A stretch of 64,000 nt of DNA from Dysgonomonas sp. UBA7710 (lineage in GTDB: Bacteria; Bacteroidota; Bacteroidia; Bacteroidales; Dysgonomonadaceae), in contig NZ_DLFW01000023.1 of the NCBI RefSeq assembly GCF_002482385.1, positions 117,690 to 181,689 on the forward strand, written 5' to 3'. The notes beneath the pieces were generated by a model. It made no database searches. It was not told where the DNA came from and saw nothing but the letters and a program-made list of their open reading frames with translations. This document shows, in pieces, positions 26,472 to 37,300 of this stretch (the first letter of the stretch is position 1; each line of letters opens with the position of its first letter). A program made the position numbers and the translations under genes.

Positions 26472-28115
26472 TTACCATCCTGCATTTTGTACCAGCACAC
26501 CATTCGATAAGTCGATTTCGCTCTGCGGTATTTGTTGTAATCCTTTAGTGGCTCTGATTTTATCTGCCTCAATTTTTTTCGTAGTCTTTACCCCTCCGTT
26601 TTGTACTTCAGTTGTAGTTGCTATTGCTTGGGCAGCTACATCGATGCCTTGGCGAAGTAAATCCCAGTAACGGATACCTTCACCCACAAATTCCAAACGG
26701 CGTTGCTCCAGTATATTTGCTTTTGTTGCATATACCTGTGTGAATGAATCACCAAATGCGCGTTCCATTATCATATCCATATAATCCTGTGCATTCGGAC
26801 TGCCAAGTTCGGCCGCCATAAGCAATACATCGGCATAACGGATGGATACATAATCCTGATACTGTCCTATCATATTATTAACGGCACCGTTTATGATCGC
26901 AGCATCTTGCAGTTCTCCTTTATCATTGTACATCGACATCGGCATATATTTCTTTACATAGTAGCCAGTATATTCACGTTGGTCCTGTATCTGTTTTGCA
27001 GAAAGTTTCAGTCCTTCATCCTTAATCGAAGCTATCGAAACAGCCTGACGAGTATCACCTGATTTGAATGCACTCCACAGCTTAGGGTCTACTGGACATG
27101 CGCCCCAACCCTGTGCATAAGGATAGACGTCGAATGAGCGGATTCCGGTCATTATCATCCAGTGGTTACCATCGGTATTGCCATTATAGTCGCTGGTCCA
27201 TGTATATTTGATGCCGAAAACGGTTTCTTTGTTATCTTCTCCTACATAATTGATTTTGCCGTTTACATTATCTTCTTCTTCATTTTTTACAACTGAAGAT
27301 ACAGGCCACAAATCGGCAAAATTTTCAACTAATCCGTAATTTCCGTTTGCGATAATATCTTCAAGGTATGCTAGTACAGTAGATTGTGTAATACCGGCTA
27401 AATCTGTTTTTCCATAATATCCTGTATAATATAAAAACACTCTCGCCATCAGCGCTTCAGCTGCATATTTGGTTACACGCCCTCCATTAGTGGCAACATC
27501 AGAAGCGCTCCAGGGTTTTGCCGGCATATTTTCGCAGGCATAAGTCAGATCTTCTGCTATCAGTTTGTACACCTCATCAGCTGCAGCCTGTGGTACGTTG
27601 TCGGTAGTAGGTGTTGTGAGTAAAGGAATATTTCCCCAAAGGCGTACCATATCGAAATAAAGATATGCACGGATGAAACGGGCTTCGGACATATATGTCT
27701 TTCTCAATGTTTCGTTGCTGCCCCATTCTATCTGATCTTCTTTACTGATGAGCATATTACATCTCAGCATAGCTCTATAATATGCTTTCCAGTTGGCATC
27801 GAAAATTTGAGCATCGGATGGAGAACGCGATTTATCGAACTCGTCCAGCATCTGGTAGCCTAATCCGTCGGAAGCACCTGTTCCACCGAATGCATTGTCA
27901 GAAAATACTTCTGAAGCAACGGGGAAACTGACTCCGTCTGACCATACAGTTTGTAATCCGTCGTAACAGCCAACCAGAGCTTTCCATGCGTCATCGGTTG
28001 TTTTGTAGAAGTTTTCCTCTGTCTGTTTGTTCGGTTCTACATCGAGGAAGCCATCGCCACAAGCATTAAATAAAATGGCGATTCCAGCTAATAAATATAT
28101 CTTTACTTTTTTCAT
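26472..28115 (-). CDS. SusD/RagB family surface lipoprotein (xyloglucan locus)
   Basis: The start at 28115 gives MKKVKIYLLAGIAILFNACGDG with a good lipobox. An upstream ATG at 28184 would add 23 residues overlapping the SusC coding end and hide the signal. SusD features are FLDVEPNKQ just after the anchor, SEARFIRAYLYFDMVRLWGNIPLL near residues 145-165, and EQRRLEFVGEGIRYWDLLRQ near the end. It pairs with the SusC encoded upstream to bind and pass xyloglucan oligosaccharides. The lid protein of this locus is clearly diverged from the PUL 1 SusD, for example ending in VQNAGW. Confidence 0.93.
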   Translation of the reverse strand: MKKVKIYLLAGIAILFNACGDGFLDVEPNKQTEENFYKTTDDAWKALVGCYDGLQTVWSDGVSFPVASEVFSDNAFGGTGASDGLGYQMLDEFDKSRSPSDAQIFDANWKAYYRAMLRCNMLISKEDQIEWGSNETLRKTYMSEARFIRAYLYFDMVRLWGNIPLLTTPTTDNVPQAAADEVYKLIAEDLTYACENMPAKPWSASDVATNGGRVTKYAAEALMARVFLYYTGYYGKTDLAGITQSTVLAYLEDIIANGNYGLVENFADLWPVSSVVKNEEEDNVNGKINYVGEDNKETVFGIKYTWTSDYNGNTDGNHWMIMTGIRSFDVYPYAQGWGACPVDPKLWSAFKSGDTRQAVSIASIKDEGLKLSAKQIQDQREYTGYYVKKYMPMSMYNDKGELQDAAIINGAVNNMIGQYQDYVSIRYADVLLMAAELGSPNAQDYMDMIMERAFGDSFTQVYATKANILEQRRLEFVGEGIRYWDLLRQGIDVAAQAIATTTEVQNGGVKTTKKIEADKIRATKGLQQIPQSEIDLSNGVLVQNAGW

Positions 28116-28128
28116 TGTTTTCCGGTTT

Positions 28129-31100
28129 TTAGAATTTAATATTAACACCAAACAAATAAGTACGGGGACGAGGATAATATCCAAGGTCGATACCCGATGA
28201 GAAACTGTCTACACCATATCCTATTTCCGGGTCCATGCCATCATAATGGGTAAATGTGTACAAGTTCTGTATTTGTCCGTAGAGTCTCAGTGAGCTTATA
28301 TATTTTGATTTTATCAGTTTGGCAAAATCATATCCCAATGTAATATTGCTTATTCTGAGGAAACTGCCATCGTGTATATACAAGTCGGAGAAATTTGTCC
28401 AGTTTTTATTATCTTCTGTTACGCGTGGCATAGAGTTGGATGTACCCTCACCGTGCCAGCGATCGAATACAGATGTTGTATAATTAGAGAAGCGATTCGC
28501 AATGTTTCTGTACGATTGTACAATATCATTCCCTGCCATTCCACTTGCGTTGAGGGCGAAATCGAAATTCTTATAGGCAAGATTGATATTGAACCCGAAT
28601 GTAAAATCAGGATTCGGATCACCTATATTTCCCTTATCGTTGGTGTCGATAACACCGTCCCCATTAACATCGACATACTTTACGTCTCCCGGCTGAGCAT
28701 CCGGTTGAAGAACTTTTCCGTTCGATTTATAGTTTTGAACGTCGGCTTCATTTTGAAAAATTCCGGCTGTTTTGTATCCCCAGAAGAATCCGATTGGCTC
28801 ACCGTTTTGTGCGCGATAGAATTCGGTCGCATTGTCGTAGAGCATATTTGTAAGACCATTAATAATTCCGCCTTCGGTAGGAATCTGGCCTACAGTATTT
28901 TTGTTATAAGCACCATTGGCTCCGATTGTATATTCCAATCCACCGATGTTATCGCTGAATGATACACCTAGTTCCACACCTTTATTGGTAACATCTCCTC
29001 CGTTTATATACTTAGAGCTTACACCTGCGGTCGCCAGTACAGGAACGCTGATGATCCAGTCTTTGGTCTTTTTATTGTACCAGTCGAAGTTTACATTCAT
29101 TTTCCCGTTAATAAAACGTGCGTCGAATCCGAGATTAAATTGCTCTGATGTTTCCCAGCTTAAATCGGGATTGGAGAGATTGTCAGGATTAGCACCCGGG
29201 GTAAGTACCCCCTCAGTATTGCCGAAAATATAGTTTACATTCTGCTGATTGATCATAGCCAGATATTGGAATGCCGATACATTCTGGTTACCTACCTGTC
29301 CCCAGCTGGCTCTTAGCTTGAAGTAATCCATCCAGTTTTTGGTTCGTTCCATAAATGACTCATTACTCATAATCCAACCTGTAGAAATAGAAGGGAAATA
29401 TCCAAAACGGTTACCACTGGCAAAGTTTGATGAACCATCAGCGCGGAATGTTGCGTTTATCAGATAAGTTTCTTTATAATTGTAATTCAAACGACCAAAA
29501 TATGAAAGTTTTTTGATGTCAGCATCTTTATTACCTCCAAGGCTCAACAGATTGCTTAAAGTATTGGTTGCATTTGACAAATAGGCATGGTTCAGGCTGT
29601 TGAAGATCAGATCTACATTACTCCCGTTTAGCCATGTCCCCGAATATTGACTCATAGATGAACCTAACATGGCTCCAAAGTCGTGATCTTCATTCACTTT
29701 GAAATTATAGCCTAATAAGTTATCCCAATTGTATGTCCGGCCTTTATTCATAGACTGAGTGGCCACTGTGTGATCGTTGAAAGCATATAAAGACAGTCTG
29801 TAAATGGGTTTGTATGAATTACTTTCGGAAGCAAAATAGTCGATACCCAATGTTGTTCTGAATTTCAGATTTTTGATAGGTTCCAGTTCAAGATATACAT
29901 CCCCTACGAGTTTCTGAGTATTACTCTTGTTCTGATTGTTATATACCATCTGTGCATAAGGATTGGCTTCACCGTTGTACCAGTCGGAATTACTATTGTT
30001 CCAGAAATTTCCGTTTTCGTCGTACATCGGTACGAACGGGCTGGTATTGAAGGCTGCTCTCAACGTATTGTTGTATTGGTTACCCACTTGTATACCATTT
30101 TTCTTACTGTAAGAGAACGTGAGATGCTGACCAAGCCTTACTTTATTGTCATACAGATTATGTTCTGTATTGACGCGAAAGTTATAACGTTCATAGTTAG
30201 ACAGGTCTTTACCGCCTACTATACCTTCCTGTCCGGTATATGACAGTGACATTGACCATACAGATGCGGCCGATCCTCCTGAAGCTCCAAGGGAATAGTT
30301 TTGGGTGATAGCATCATCTACCAGCATTTCATCTATCCAGTTGGTACCTGTTCCCATATTGGCTATTTCATCATTGGTAAAATATGCGCTTTTACCTGAG
30401 TTTATAGCAGCCTCGTTCATTATTGTTGCATACTGCTGCGAGTTAAGTAACTTTGCTTTTCTGGCAGCTTGCTGAACACCATAATATGCATCGAACGTGA
30501 TTTGTGCTTTTGCTCCGGTCTTACCAGTCTTCGTTGTTATCAGCACGACTCCGTTTGCTGCCTGCGAACCGTAGATAGCGGCCGAAGCAGCATCTTTAAG
30601 TACATCGATAGACTCTATGTCGCTGTTGTTTAGATAAGTAATGTCGTTAGTCAATATCCCGTCAACAACAAATAGAGGTGATGCATCTGCAACAGTTCCC
30701 AAGCCGCGGATGCGTACTTTCAGACTTTCACCGGGTTGGCCCGATGTGGAGGTGATCTGTACACCCGGGGTTTTTCCCTGTAAAGCCTGAAGTGCATTTG
30801 TCGTGTTCATTTTTGCCAGTTCATCGCCTTTTACCTGTATAGTGGCGCCGGTGTTCAATTTCTTTTTCTGTACACCATAACCGATGGCTATGACTTCATT
30901 CAGTAAGTTGATCTCTTCTTCCAGTTCGATATTGAATACTGTTTCAGTACCAACAGTGACTGTTTTGGGTTTGAACCCGATGAAAGATATTTCAATTTTT
31001 GCGTTATCTTTAACGGTAAGGGAAAACTTACCATCCAAATCGGTTATTGTACCGTTTGTAGTCCCTACCTCGATTACCGATGCCCCGGCAAGGGGTTCGC

Positions 31101-31248
31101 CAAGAGATGTGACCGTTCCGGTTATTTCATGCACCGATTGAGCATAAATTCCGGTTACTGAGAACAAGCTGATAATTAATATCAGGCATGCTCTCTGCAA
31201 GTTAAGGAGACTTGCGTTTTTAGGTGAGGTTGTCATTCTTAAATTCAT
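28129..31248 (-). CDS. SusC/RagA-type TonB-dependent transporter (xyloglucan locus)
   Basis: This 1,039-residue outer-membrane transporter has a signal peptide that ends near GIYAQS. A carboxypeptidase-regulatory-like domain (about 42-115) holds ITGTVTSLGEPLAGAS, followed by LNEVIAIGYG. The plug contains VRIRGLGTV and SIDVLKDAASAAIYG, and the barrel ends in FGVNIKF. An alternative start five codons in (MTTSPK) is possible. It takes xyloglucan fragments into the periplasm. It lies 55 bases downstream of the GH31 gene, with no separate promoter recognised in the gap, so it is probably transcribed from the GH31 promoter. Confidence 0.95.
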   Translation of the reverse strand: MNLRMTTSPKNASLLNLQRACLILIISLFSVTGIYAQSVHEITGTVTSLGEPLAGASVIEVGTTNGTITDLDGKFSLTVKDNAKIEISFIGFKPKTVTVGTETVFNIELEEEINLLNEVIAIGYGVQKKKLNTGATIQVKGDELAKMNTTNALQALQGKTPGVQITSTSGQPGESLKVRIRGLGTVADASPLFVVDGILTNDITYLNNSDIESIDVLKDAASAAIYGSQAANGVVLITTKTGKTGAKAQITFDAYYGVQQAARKAKLLNSQQYATIMNEAAINSGKSAYFTNDEIANMGTGTNWIDEMLVDDAITQNYSLGASGGSAASVWSMSLSYTGQEGIVGGKDLSNYERYNFRVNTEHNLYDNKVRLGQHLTFSYSKKNGIQVGNQYNNTLRAAFNTSPFVPMYDENGNFWNNSNSDWYNGEANPYAQMVYNNQNKSNTQKLVGDVYLELEPIKNLKFRTTLGIDYFASESNSYKPIYRLSLYAFNDHTVATQSMNKGRTYNWDNLLGYNFKVNEDHDFGAMLGSSMSQYSGTWLNGSNVDLIFNSLNHAYLSNATNTLSNLLSLGGNKDADIKKLSYFGRLNYNYKETYLINATFRADGSSNFASGNRFGYFPSISTGWIMSNESFMERTKNWMDYFKLRASWGQVGNQNVSAFQYLAMINQQNVNYIFGNTEGVLTPGANPDNLSNPDLSWETSEQFNLGFDARFINGKMNVNFDWYNKKTKDWIISVPVLATAGVSSKYINGGDVTNKGVELGVSFSDNIGGLEYTIGANGAYNKNTVGQIPTEGGIINGLTNMLYDNATEFYRAQNGEPIGFFWGYKTAGIFQNEADVQNYKSNGKVLQPDAQPGDVKYVDVNGDGVIDTNDKGNIGDPNPDFTFGFNINLAYKNFDFALNASGMAGNDIVQSYRNIANRFSNYTTSVFDRWHGEGTSNSMPRVTEDNKNWTNFSDLYIHDGSFLRISNITLGYDFAKLIKSKYISSLRLYGQIQNLYTFTHYDGMDPEIGYGVDSFSSGIDLGYYPRPRTYLFGVNIKF

Positions 31249-31303
31249 TGTATTAGTGGTTTAGTAAACATTGAATATTGTTTTGTTTCTCATATCTGGA
31301 TAT

Positions 31304-34138
31304 TTATTGTGCCATTTTTATTTCATTTGCTTTTCCGGTATATTTCACTTCCGAAACAGATGTTTTACCATCTTTAGTAATCCATTCCACACGGAATGTC
31401 CTATCCTTAGGCATGCCTTCATATTCGCCTTTTGTATCGCCTATAGAAAGTGTTTTAGAGGCTTCGTCGTATGTGAATTTGATGGTCGAGTATGCATCTT
31501 TTTCGTAGTTATAATTTACGCCTTCATCTTCATAGAGTGTAAATTCTCCGTTTGCTCCCGTATAAACTTTCAGAGTAATATCTTTCTGTATTTCCTTGGT
31601 CGTTTGTATATCTTTACCCATCGGTAGAATCGCCCCTTCTTTTACATAGAGAGGGATGCGTTCGTATGGAGCGGAAATATTCAGTGTTTGCCCTCCTGCA
31701 ATATGCTTATTTGATTCGAAATCGTACCAATTGGTATTGGTAGGGAAGTATGCATTACGCGATGTGGCTTTATAATTATATACGGGGCATACCATTATAT
31801 CAGGCCCAAACATATACTGATCGCTTATATTATGGGTATTTATATCTCTTCCGAAATCCATAACCAAAGCCCGCATGATTGTATAGTCGTTGAAATACGT
31901 CATTCCCGCCAATGAATAGATATATGGCATCATCTGGTAGCGGAGTTTGGTATAGTAAACCATGCTTTTGTATGCAGGATGGCTCTCCGGTGCAAGGTTG
32001 TATATTTCGCGGGTGGGATACTGTCCATGACTGCGGAACAACGGGCAGAATGCACCAAACTGGAACCAACGGGTATTCAGTTCCCTCCATTCTTTAAGGT
32101 CTTCCGAGCCTTCTTTCGCCACTTCGTAACGTTTCTCAACACAGAAGCCGCCTATATCCATTGTCCAGTACGGGATACCCGACATGGCAAAATTAAGTCC
32201 CGCAGATATCTGAGCTTTCATATCTTCCCAGCGTGTACCTATATCGCCGCTCCATGTTGCCGTAGAATAGCGTTGCGTACCTGCAAAGCCTGAGCGGGTA
32301 AGCAGGAATACACGGTCGTTCGGCTTTACTGAACGCTGGCCGTCGTATATAGCCATTGCATTTGCCAGCGCGTATGCATTGAAATATTCTGTCGATGAAC
32401 CCAAAGCATTAGGTGTACTCAGTTCTTTGCGGTATTGGAGACTTGCATTCGACAAGATATCCGGTTCGGAAGCATCCATCCACCAGGCGTCTATACCTTT
32501 CGAATAGAGTTTGTCATTCATTTGGCTCCAGAACAATTTGCGTGCTCCTTCGCTGTATGCGTCATAGAATCCGGCTATATAGCCTTTGCCTATCCAGTCG
32601 CGTATGCTGTCTTTCACCGCGCGGTTGTACATCCATCCTTTTTCGTCGAAAGCCTTGTAATTATCTGTTGTATAGTAGAATTTAGGCCATACCGATATCA
32701 TAATGCGTGCATCCATTGCATGTACGCTGTCTACCATGCCCTTAGGGTCAGGAAAGCGTGCCGGATCGAAATCGTGGCTTCCCCATGCATCCTGAGGCCA
32801 GTAAGACCAGTCGAGAACAATATTATCCAGTGGAATATTACGTTTGCGGTACTCTTTTACTGCATCCAGTAATTCATCCTGAGTTTTATAACGTTCGCGG
32901 CTCTGCCAGAATCCCATTGCCCATTTAGGCATTACCTGAGATTTTCCTGTGATTGTACGATATCCTTTTATAACATCATCGGCATTGTCTCCGCGAATGA
33001 AATAGTAATCTATCTGATCGCCCATTTCGGACCATAGCGATAGTTTGCTTTGTTCTTCTTCCGGTCTTGGACTTAATGCCTTCAGTCCTATATACGATAT
33101 ACCGCCGTCAGGTTTCCAGTCCAGTTTCAATTTGCGTTTTTCACCAGCTTTCATATCCACTGTGAATTTATAACTGTTAGGGTTCCATGCTGTACGCCAT
33201 CTTTCGGGTACAATAACCTCACCGTCCATATATATAGTGGTGTAACCTGCATAATAAAGTATAAAATAATATTTGCCTGTTTCTTTGGCTTCTACTTCTC
33301 CTTCCCAAGTGATACGGGCATTATGGAAAGGAAAATCTTTCGGGAATTTCTTTATTGTTTCCAGATTTTCATAATCTATTCCAGATTCGCTTCTTTCTAT
33401 AAATACCTGTTTGGCATCGCCATCGATCAGATATGTTGCAGTAAGTCCGCCTTCTTTACCTGTTTTATCGTATAGTTTAAACTGATCTAAGTCTGCATAG
33501 TCGCGCGGGTCACCAAACTTGGAAAGAGAGTAGTTGTCCCATAGTATACCGTAATTCTTACTCGACAAGACAAAAGGAACGGATACCTTTGTATTATATT
33601 GAAAAAGGACTTCATTCTTTCCTTTATAATTGTATTCATCAGCCTGATGTTGTCCCAGTCCGTAGAATGCCTCATCGGCAGGCGACTCGAATACCTGCTG
33701 CATGGTATAGGCTTTTTTACCTTCTACCTCTATATCGGAGAATGTTTTACCTCCACCCTTGTTCTCGGCAAGGATTAAATTTCCGTTAATATCGGAGAAT
33801 GATACTTCGCCTGTAGTCAGGGATACAGAAGCAACGGTAGTAGCTGTTTTTAGAATAACATTTCCATTTTGTTCCGAAACATCCCAGCCCTCAGTTTTTG
33901 TTTTATCATAGATTGTAATAAGACTCTTGTTTTCAGTGAAATTGCTCGCCGGTGTTGCCGATACACGGATGATGTCATCATTGATTATTTGTAACCTGAC
34001 ATGTTTTGTAGAGCTAGCGTTTTCCGTCTTTAATGTTACTATTACCCCATCGTTTGTTTTCTTGTAAGGTCCGCTTTGGCAGCTGGTGAGTAAAAATACT
34101 GACAAAAGGCTCGCAAGTACGAGTTGAATTTTTTTCAT
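31304..34138 (-). CDS. GH31 alpha-xylosidase with PA14 insert
   Basis: A 944-residue lipoprotein (LLTSCQSG, Cys20). The N-terminal GH31 beta-sandwich is interrupted at about residues 236-356 by a PA14 domain (FHNARITWEGEVEAKETGKYYF, then a YIGLKAL end). PA14-bearing GH31 enzymes such as those of Cellvibrio and Bacteroides xyloglucan systems are alpha-xylosidases acting on the non-reducing end of xyloglucan oligosaccharides. The catalytic residues are Asp555 (nucleophile, WWMDASEPD) and Asp632 (acid/base, TWSGDIGTRW). It is the first gene of the minus-strand operon, divergent from the HTCS, with a candidate operator in between. Periplasmic location is likely. Confidence 0.92.
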   Translation of the reverse strand: MKKIQLVLASLLSVFLLTSCQSGPYKKTNDGVIVTLKTENASSTKHVRLQIINDDIIRVSATPASNFTENKSLITIYDKTKTEGWDVSEQNGNVILKTATTVASVSLTTGEVSFSDINGNLILAENKGGGKTFSDIEVEGKKAYTMQQVFESPADEAFYGLGQHQADEYNYKGKNEVLFQYNTKVSVPFVLSSKNYGILWDNYSLSKFGDPRDYADLDQFKLYDKTGKEGGLTATYLIDGDAKQVFIERSESGIDYENLETIKKFPKDFPFHNARITWEGEVEAKETGKYYFILYYAGYTTIYMDGEVIVPERWRTAWNPNSYKFTVDMKAGEKRKLKLDWKPDGGISYIGLKALSPRPEEEQSKLSLWSEMGDQIDYYFIRGDNADDVIKGYRTITGKSQVMPKWAMGFWQSRERYKTQDELLDAVKEYRKRNIPLDNIVLDWSYWPQDAWGSHDFDPARFPDPKGMVDSVHAMDARIMISVWPKFYYTTDNYKAFDEKGWMYNRAVKDSIRDWIGKGYIAGFYDAYSEGARKLFWSQMNDKLYSKGIDAWWMDASEPDILSNASLQYRKELSTPNALGSSTEYFNAYALANAMAIYDGQRSVKPNDRVFLLTRSGFAGTQRYSTATWSGDIGTRWEDMKAQISAGLNFAMSGIPYWTMDIGGFCVEKRYEVAKEGSEDLKEWRELNTRWFQFGAFCPLFRSHGQYPTREIYNLAPESHPAYKSMVYYTKLRYQMMPYIYSLAGMTYFNDYTIMRALVMDFGRDINTHNISDQYMFGPDIMVCPVYNYKATSRNAYFPTNTNWYDFESNKHIAGGQTLNISAPYERIPLYVKEGAILPMGKDIQTTKEIQKDITLKVYTGANGEFTLYEDEGVNYNYEKDAYSTIKFTYDEASKTLSIGDTKGEYEGMPKDRTFRVEWITKDGKTSVSEVKYTGKANEIKMAQ

Positions 34139-34170
34139 GGTAATTATTTTATGTTTAGATTTCTTATAAA

Positions 34171-34178
34171 CAAAATTA
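34171..34178 (-). promoter_or_regulatory. candidate -7 box of the GH31-susC-susD operon
   Basis: TAATTTTG on the minus strand fits the Bacteroidota -7 consensus TAnnTTTG and lies 32 bases before the GH31 start codon. No TTG is found at the -33 distance, which is what one expects for a promoter that needs an activator. Confidence 0.5.
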
Positions 34179-34240
34179 GGATAAGTGGTTTAAACAGGTT
34201 TTCTTAAATGTTCTTAAAGAAAGTGCCTAAAAAAATATGT

Positions 34241-34254
34241 AGGGGGTTAAATGT
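34241..34254 (-). promoter_or_regulatory. candidate HTCS operator upstream of GH31
   Basis: On the minus strand this reads ACATTTAACCCCCT. It differs by one base from ACATTTTACCCCCT upstream of GH95. The gap to the -7 box is 62 bases, close to the 64 bases at GH95. A weaker copy of the CATTTAA part lies 22 bases further upstream (34263-34276 on the plus strand), the same pitch as the pair at GH95. Binding by the HTCS encoded alongside is inference. Confidence 0.6.
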
Positions 34255-34288
34255 TTCCAAAGTGGTATTTAAATGGTAACATAGTACA

Positions 34289-34316
34289 TTGTGTCATATA
34301 ATTTTATATAAATTTG
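34289..34316 (+). promoter_or_regulatory. candidate promoter of the HTCS gene
   Basis: TTG at 34289 and TAAATTTG at 34309 are separated by 17 bases, matching the Bacteroidota -33/-7 pattern. The start codon lies 32 bases after the -7 box. Having both boxes suggests constitutive low-level expression of the regulator. Confidence 0.6.
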
Positions 34317-34348
34317 TATGAGAAGAACCTACCTGATCCTAATTACTT

Positions 34349-37300
34349 ATGAAGAAATCTATATTATTTCCTATACTTATTTATTTTATATCTGTATGTA
34401 ATATCTACGCCCAGCAATTCGAGTTTTCGCACCTCAATAATACAAATGGCTTATCTAATAATCAGGTTGAATCTTTATTCAGAGATAGTCGCGGGTTTAT
34501 GTGGTTTGGTACCAATATGGGATTGAACAGGTACGATGGTGTAAATTTTAAAGTTTATACAAATATAAAAAACGATGCAAATAGCCCGTTATATGACAGG
34601 ATTATAGATATACAGGAAGATGTCGATGGTAATCTATGGCTTAAAGAAAGCAGTTATATCGTTTACAATTGGAGAACAGAATCATTTATCAACAATGTTG
34701 ATTCTTTATTACATAAAATGGGGCTGGAACCGGGCCCCTCTATAATTGAAATAGATGATAAGAAAGATTTTTATATCGCTTATCCTGATAGAGGAATATT
34801 CAGATACGATATTGCTACACAGCAGGTAACGGTTTTTCCGCAATCATCAGATATTAATACACTGGATCAATCAGGAATAGCAGATATTAAGATTAAAGGA
34901 AGTTATATCTGGGTACTCCATAGCAATGGGCTTGTAGAACGGCTGAATGTACAAACAGGCAAAGTGGATATCCGTAATACATTCTTCAAAGAGAATTATC
35001 AGAATTCTACAATTCTGAAATCTATCTATATTGATTCTGACAACGATCTGTGGATATATCCCAGTATAGATGACAGAGGTGTGGCTTATTTCAGTCTGAA
35101 AGAAAAGCAATGGACACTCCTAGATACAAAAAGTAAAGTTGCCCTGTCGAGCAGTTTTGTCAGATGTGTCGGACAGGATGCCAGCGGTTCTATATGGATC
35201 GGTACAGACCATGGTGGGGTTAATATCTATAATAAAAAGAAAAAAGAAATAACAGTAGTAAAGAATGATATATACAATAATAACTCCATCAGCCAGAATT
35301 CTATAATAAGTATTTTCTGTGAGGCAGATGGTACTGTGTGGGTGGGGACATACAAAAACGGAATATCATATTATCATCCTAACTTATTCAAGTTTAAGAA
35401 GTCGCCTTTATTTTATACATTTAATAAGAATGCAGAAACCTTCGATTGTAATAGTCTGTATAAAAATAAAAATGGGGATTTATGGATAGGTACAAATGGC
35501 CGGGGGCTTGTAAAATACAATGATGCTACAGGAAGTATACAAACATTCCGTTATAATCCTAATGATGCCGGCAGCATATCGTCTGATATAATTACCTCAG
35601 TGTTCGAAGATCATGCTCAGATTCTGTGGATAGGTACATTCCTTGGAGGGTTGAATGCCTATAATGGCAGAGAATTTAAGAGATATCAGGTGGATGAAGA
35701 TAATCCTAATTCATTGTCCAGTAAGAGTGTATTCGGTTTAGCCGAAGATAATGAAAATAACTTGTGGATAGCTACTTTAGGTGGTGGAACTGATAAGCTG
35801 GATGCTAGTCGCCGTATTTTTACCCATCATAATTTAAGAAATAGCAAGATGCTTTCGGACTATGTTCTGTCCATGTTTGCAGACCCGGTGAAGAATATTT
35901 ACCTAAGTACCGACAGGGGGCTTAATTATATTGACAAAGATAAGAAAGAGATTACCGCATACTTTCCTGAAAACAAGCTTTTGGATTCCTTGACCAATAT
36001 TACTATCAATTATCAGTTTGTCGATTCAAAAGGATTGGTTTGGATAGCTACCGACAAAGGTATTAATATTTATGATCCTCACAGGCATCAATTCTATTAT
36101 ATAATGGCGAGTAATGGTTTACCGAGTGATGAAGTTGTATCACTTGTAGAGGACAATGACGGAAATGTTTGGGCTGGTACACGCAATGGGTTAGCATGTA
36201 TATATTGTGATTTTTCTGATAAGGGTTTTAATTATACAATTACTTATTTTGACGTAAAGGATGGCTTGCCAAGTTCTGTTTGTAATCGTAATGCCATATT
36301 TAAGGATAAAGACGGTATTATATATATAGGAAGCACAAATGGTTATGTTGCTTTTAACCCTAGGGAAATCGTTTTTAACAAGAATGTTCCTAAGGCCCGC
36401 TTTACGGATTTGTTAATTACCAATCAGGTGATAAAACCCAACGTAGAGTATGACGGACGGGTTATTATTGAGAAATCTATCACAGACATTAATGAAATAA
36501 CCTTGCATTACGGAGAAACGAATTTTACAATCCTGTTTTCAGCACTTAATTTTATTCATCCGGAAAAAAATAAATATAAATATATGCTTGAGGGGCTTGA
36601 TAATAAATGGACAGAAATAACAAACGGCATTGGGGCAGCTTCATATTCCAATCTGAATGCAGGTACTTATAAACTTATAGTATACGCGAGCAATGATGAT
36701 AATATATGGTCTGCAGAACCCATTGTATTGAAGATAGAAGTACAGCCTCCGTTCTGGCTGTCATGGTGGGCGTATATTGTTTACATTATTGTGGTTGCGG
36801 CTATAATTCGCTTTTTCCTTAAATATAAGCTGAATAAGCAAAGAGAAGAGTATGAACAGGCACAGAAGATTCTCGAAGCCAATAAAATACATGAAGTGGA
36901 TGAACTCAAATTTAAATTCTTTACCAATATAAGCCATGAGTTTAAAACCCCGTTGACACTCATTCTTACCCCACTGGAGAAATTAATGAAATCTCCCGCA
37001 TCGGACGAGCAAAAAGCTACTATGAATATTATGCATAAAAATGCACAGAGCTTACTGCAAATGGTAAATGAAATTCTCGATTTCAGAAAGTTTGACCTGA
37101 ATAAAATGAACCTCAATATATCACGTGGCAATATTATTGAATTTACAAAGGATATTTGTCAGTCTTTTTCTTCCCTTGCCGCAGAGAAGTCTATAAAATT
37201 GACTTTCACAACTTATTTGCAAGAGTTGCAGATGGAATTTGATAAAGAAAAGATGAATAAGATAATTACTAACCTCATTTCCAATGCTTTTAAATATACA

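Noticed and set aside
28116..28184. Longer start for the xyloglucan-locus SusD
   Set aside because: The extra 23 residues overlap the end of susC and would place a second hydrophobic stretch before the proper lipoprotein signal.
31249..31303. Separate promoter and operator for susC of the xyloglucan locus
   Set aside because: The 55-base gap holds neither a convincing TAnnTTTG box nor the ACCCCCT motif, so read-through from GH31 is more likely.
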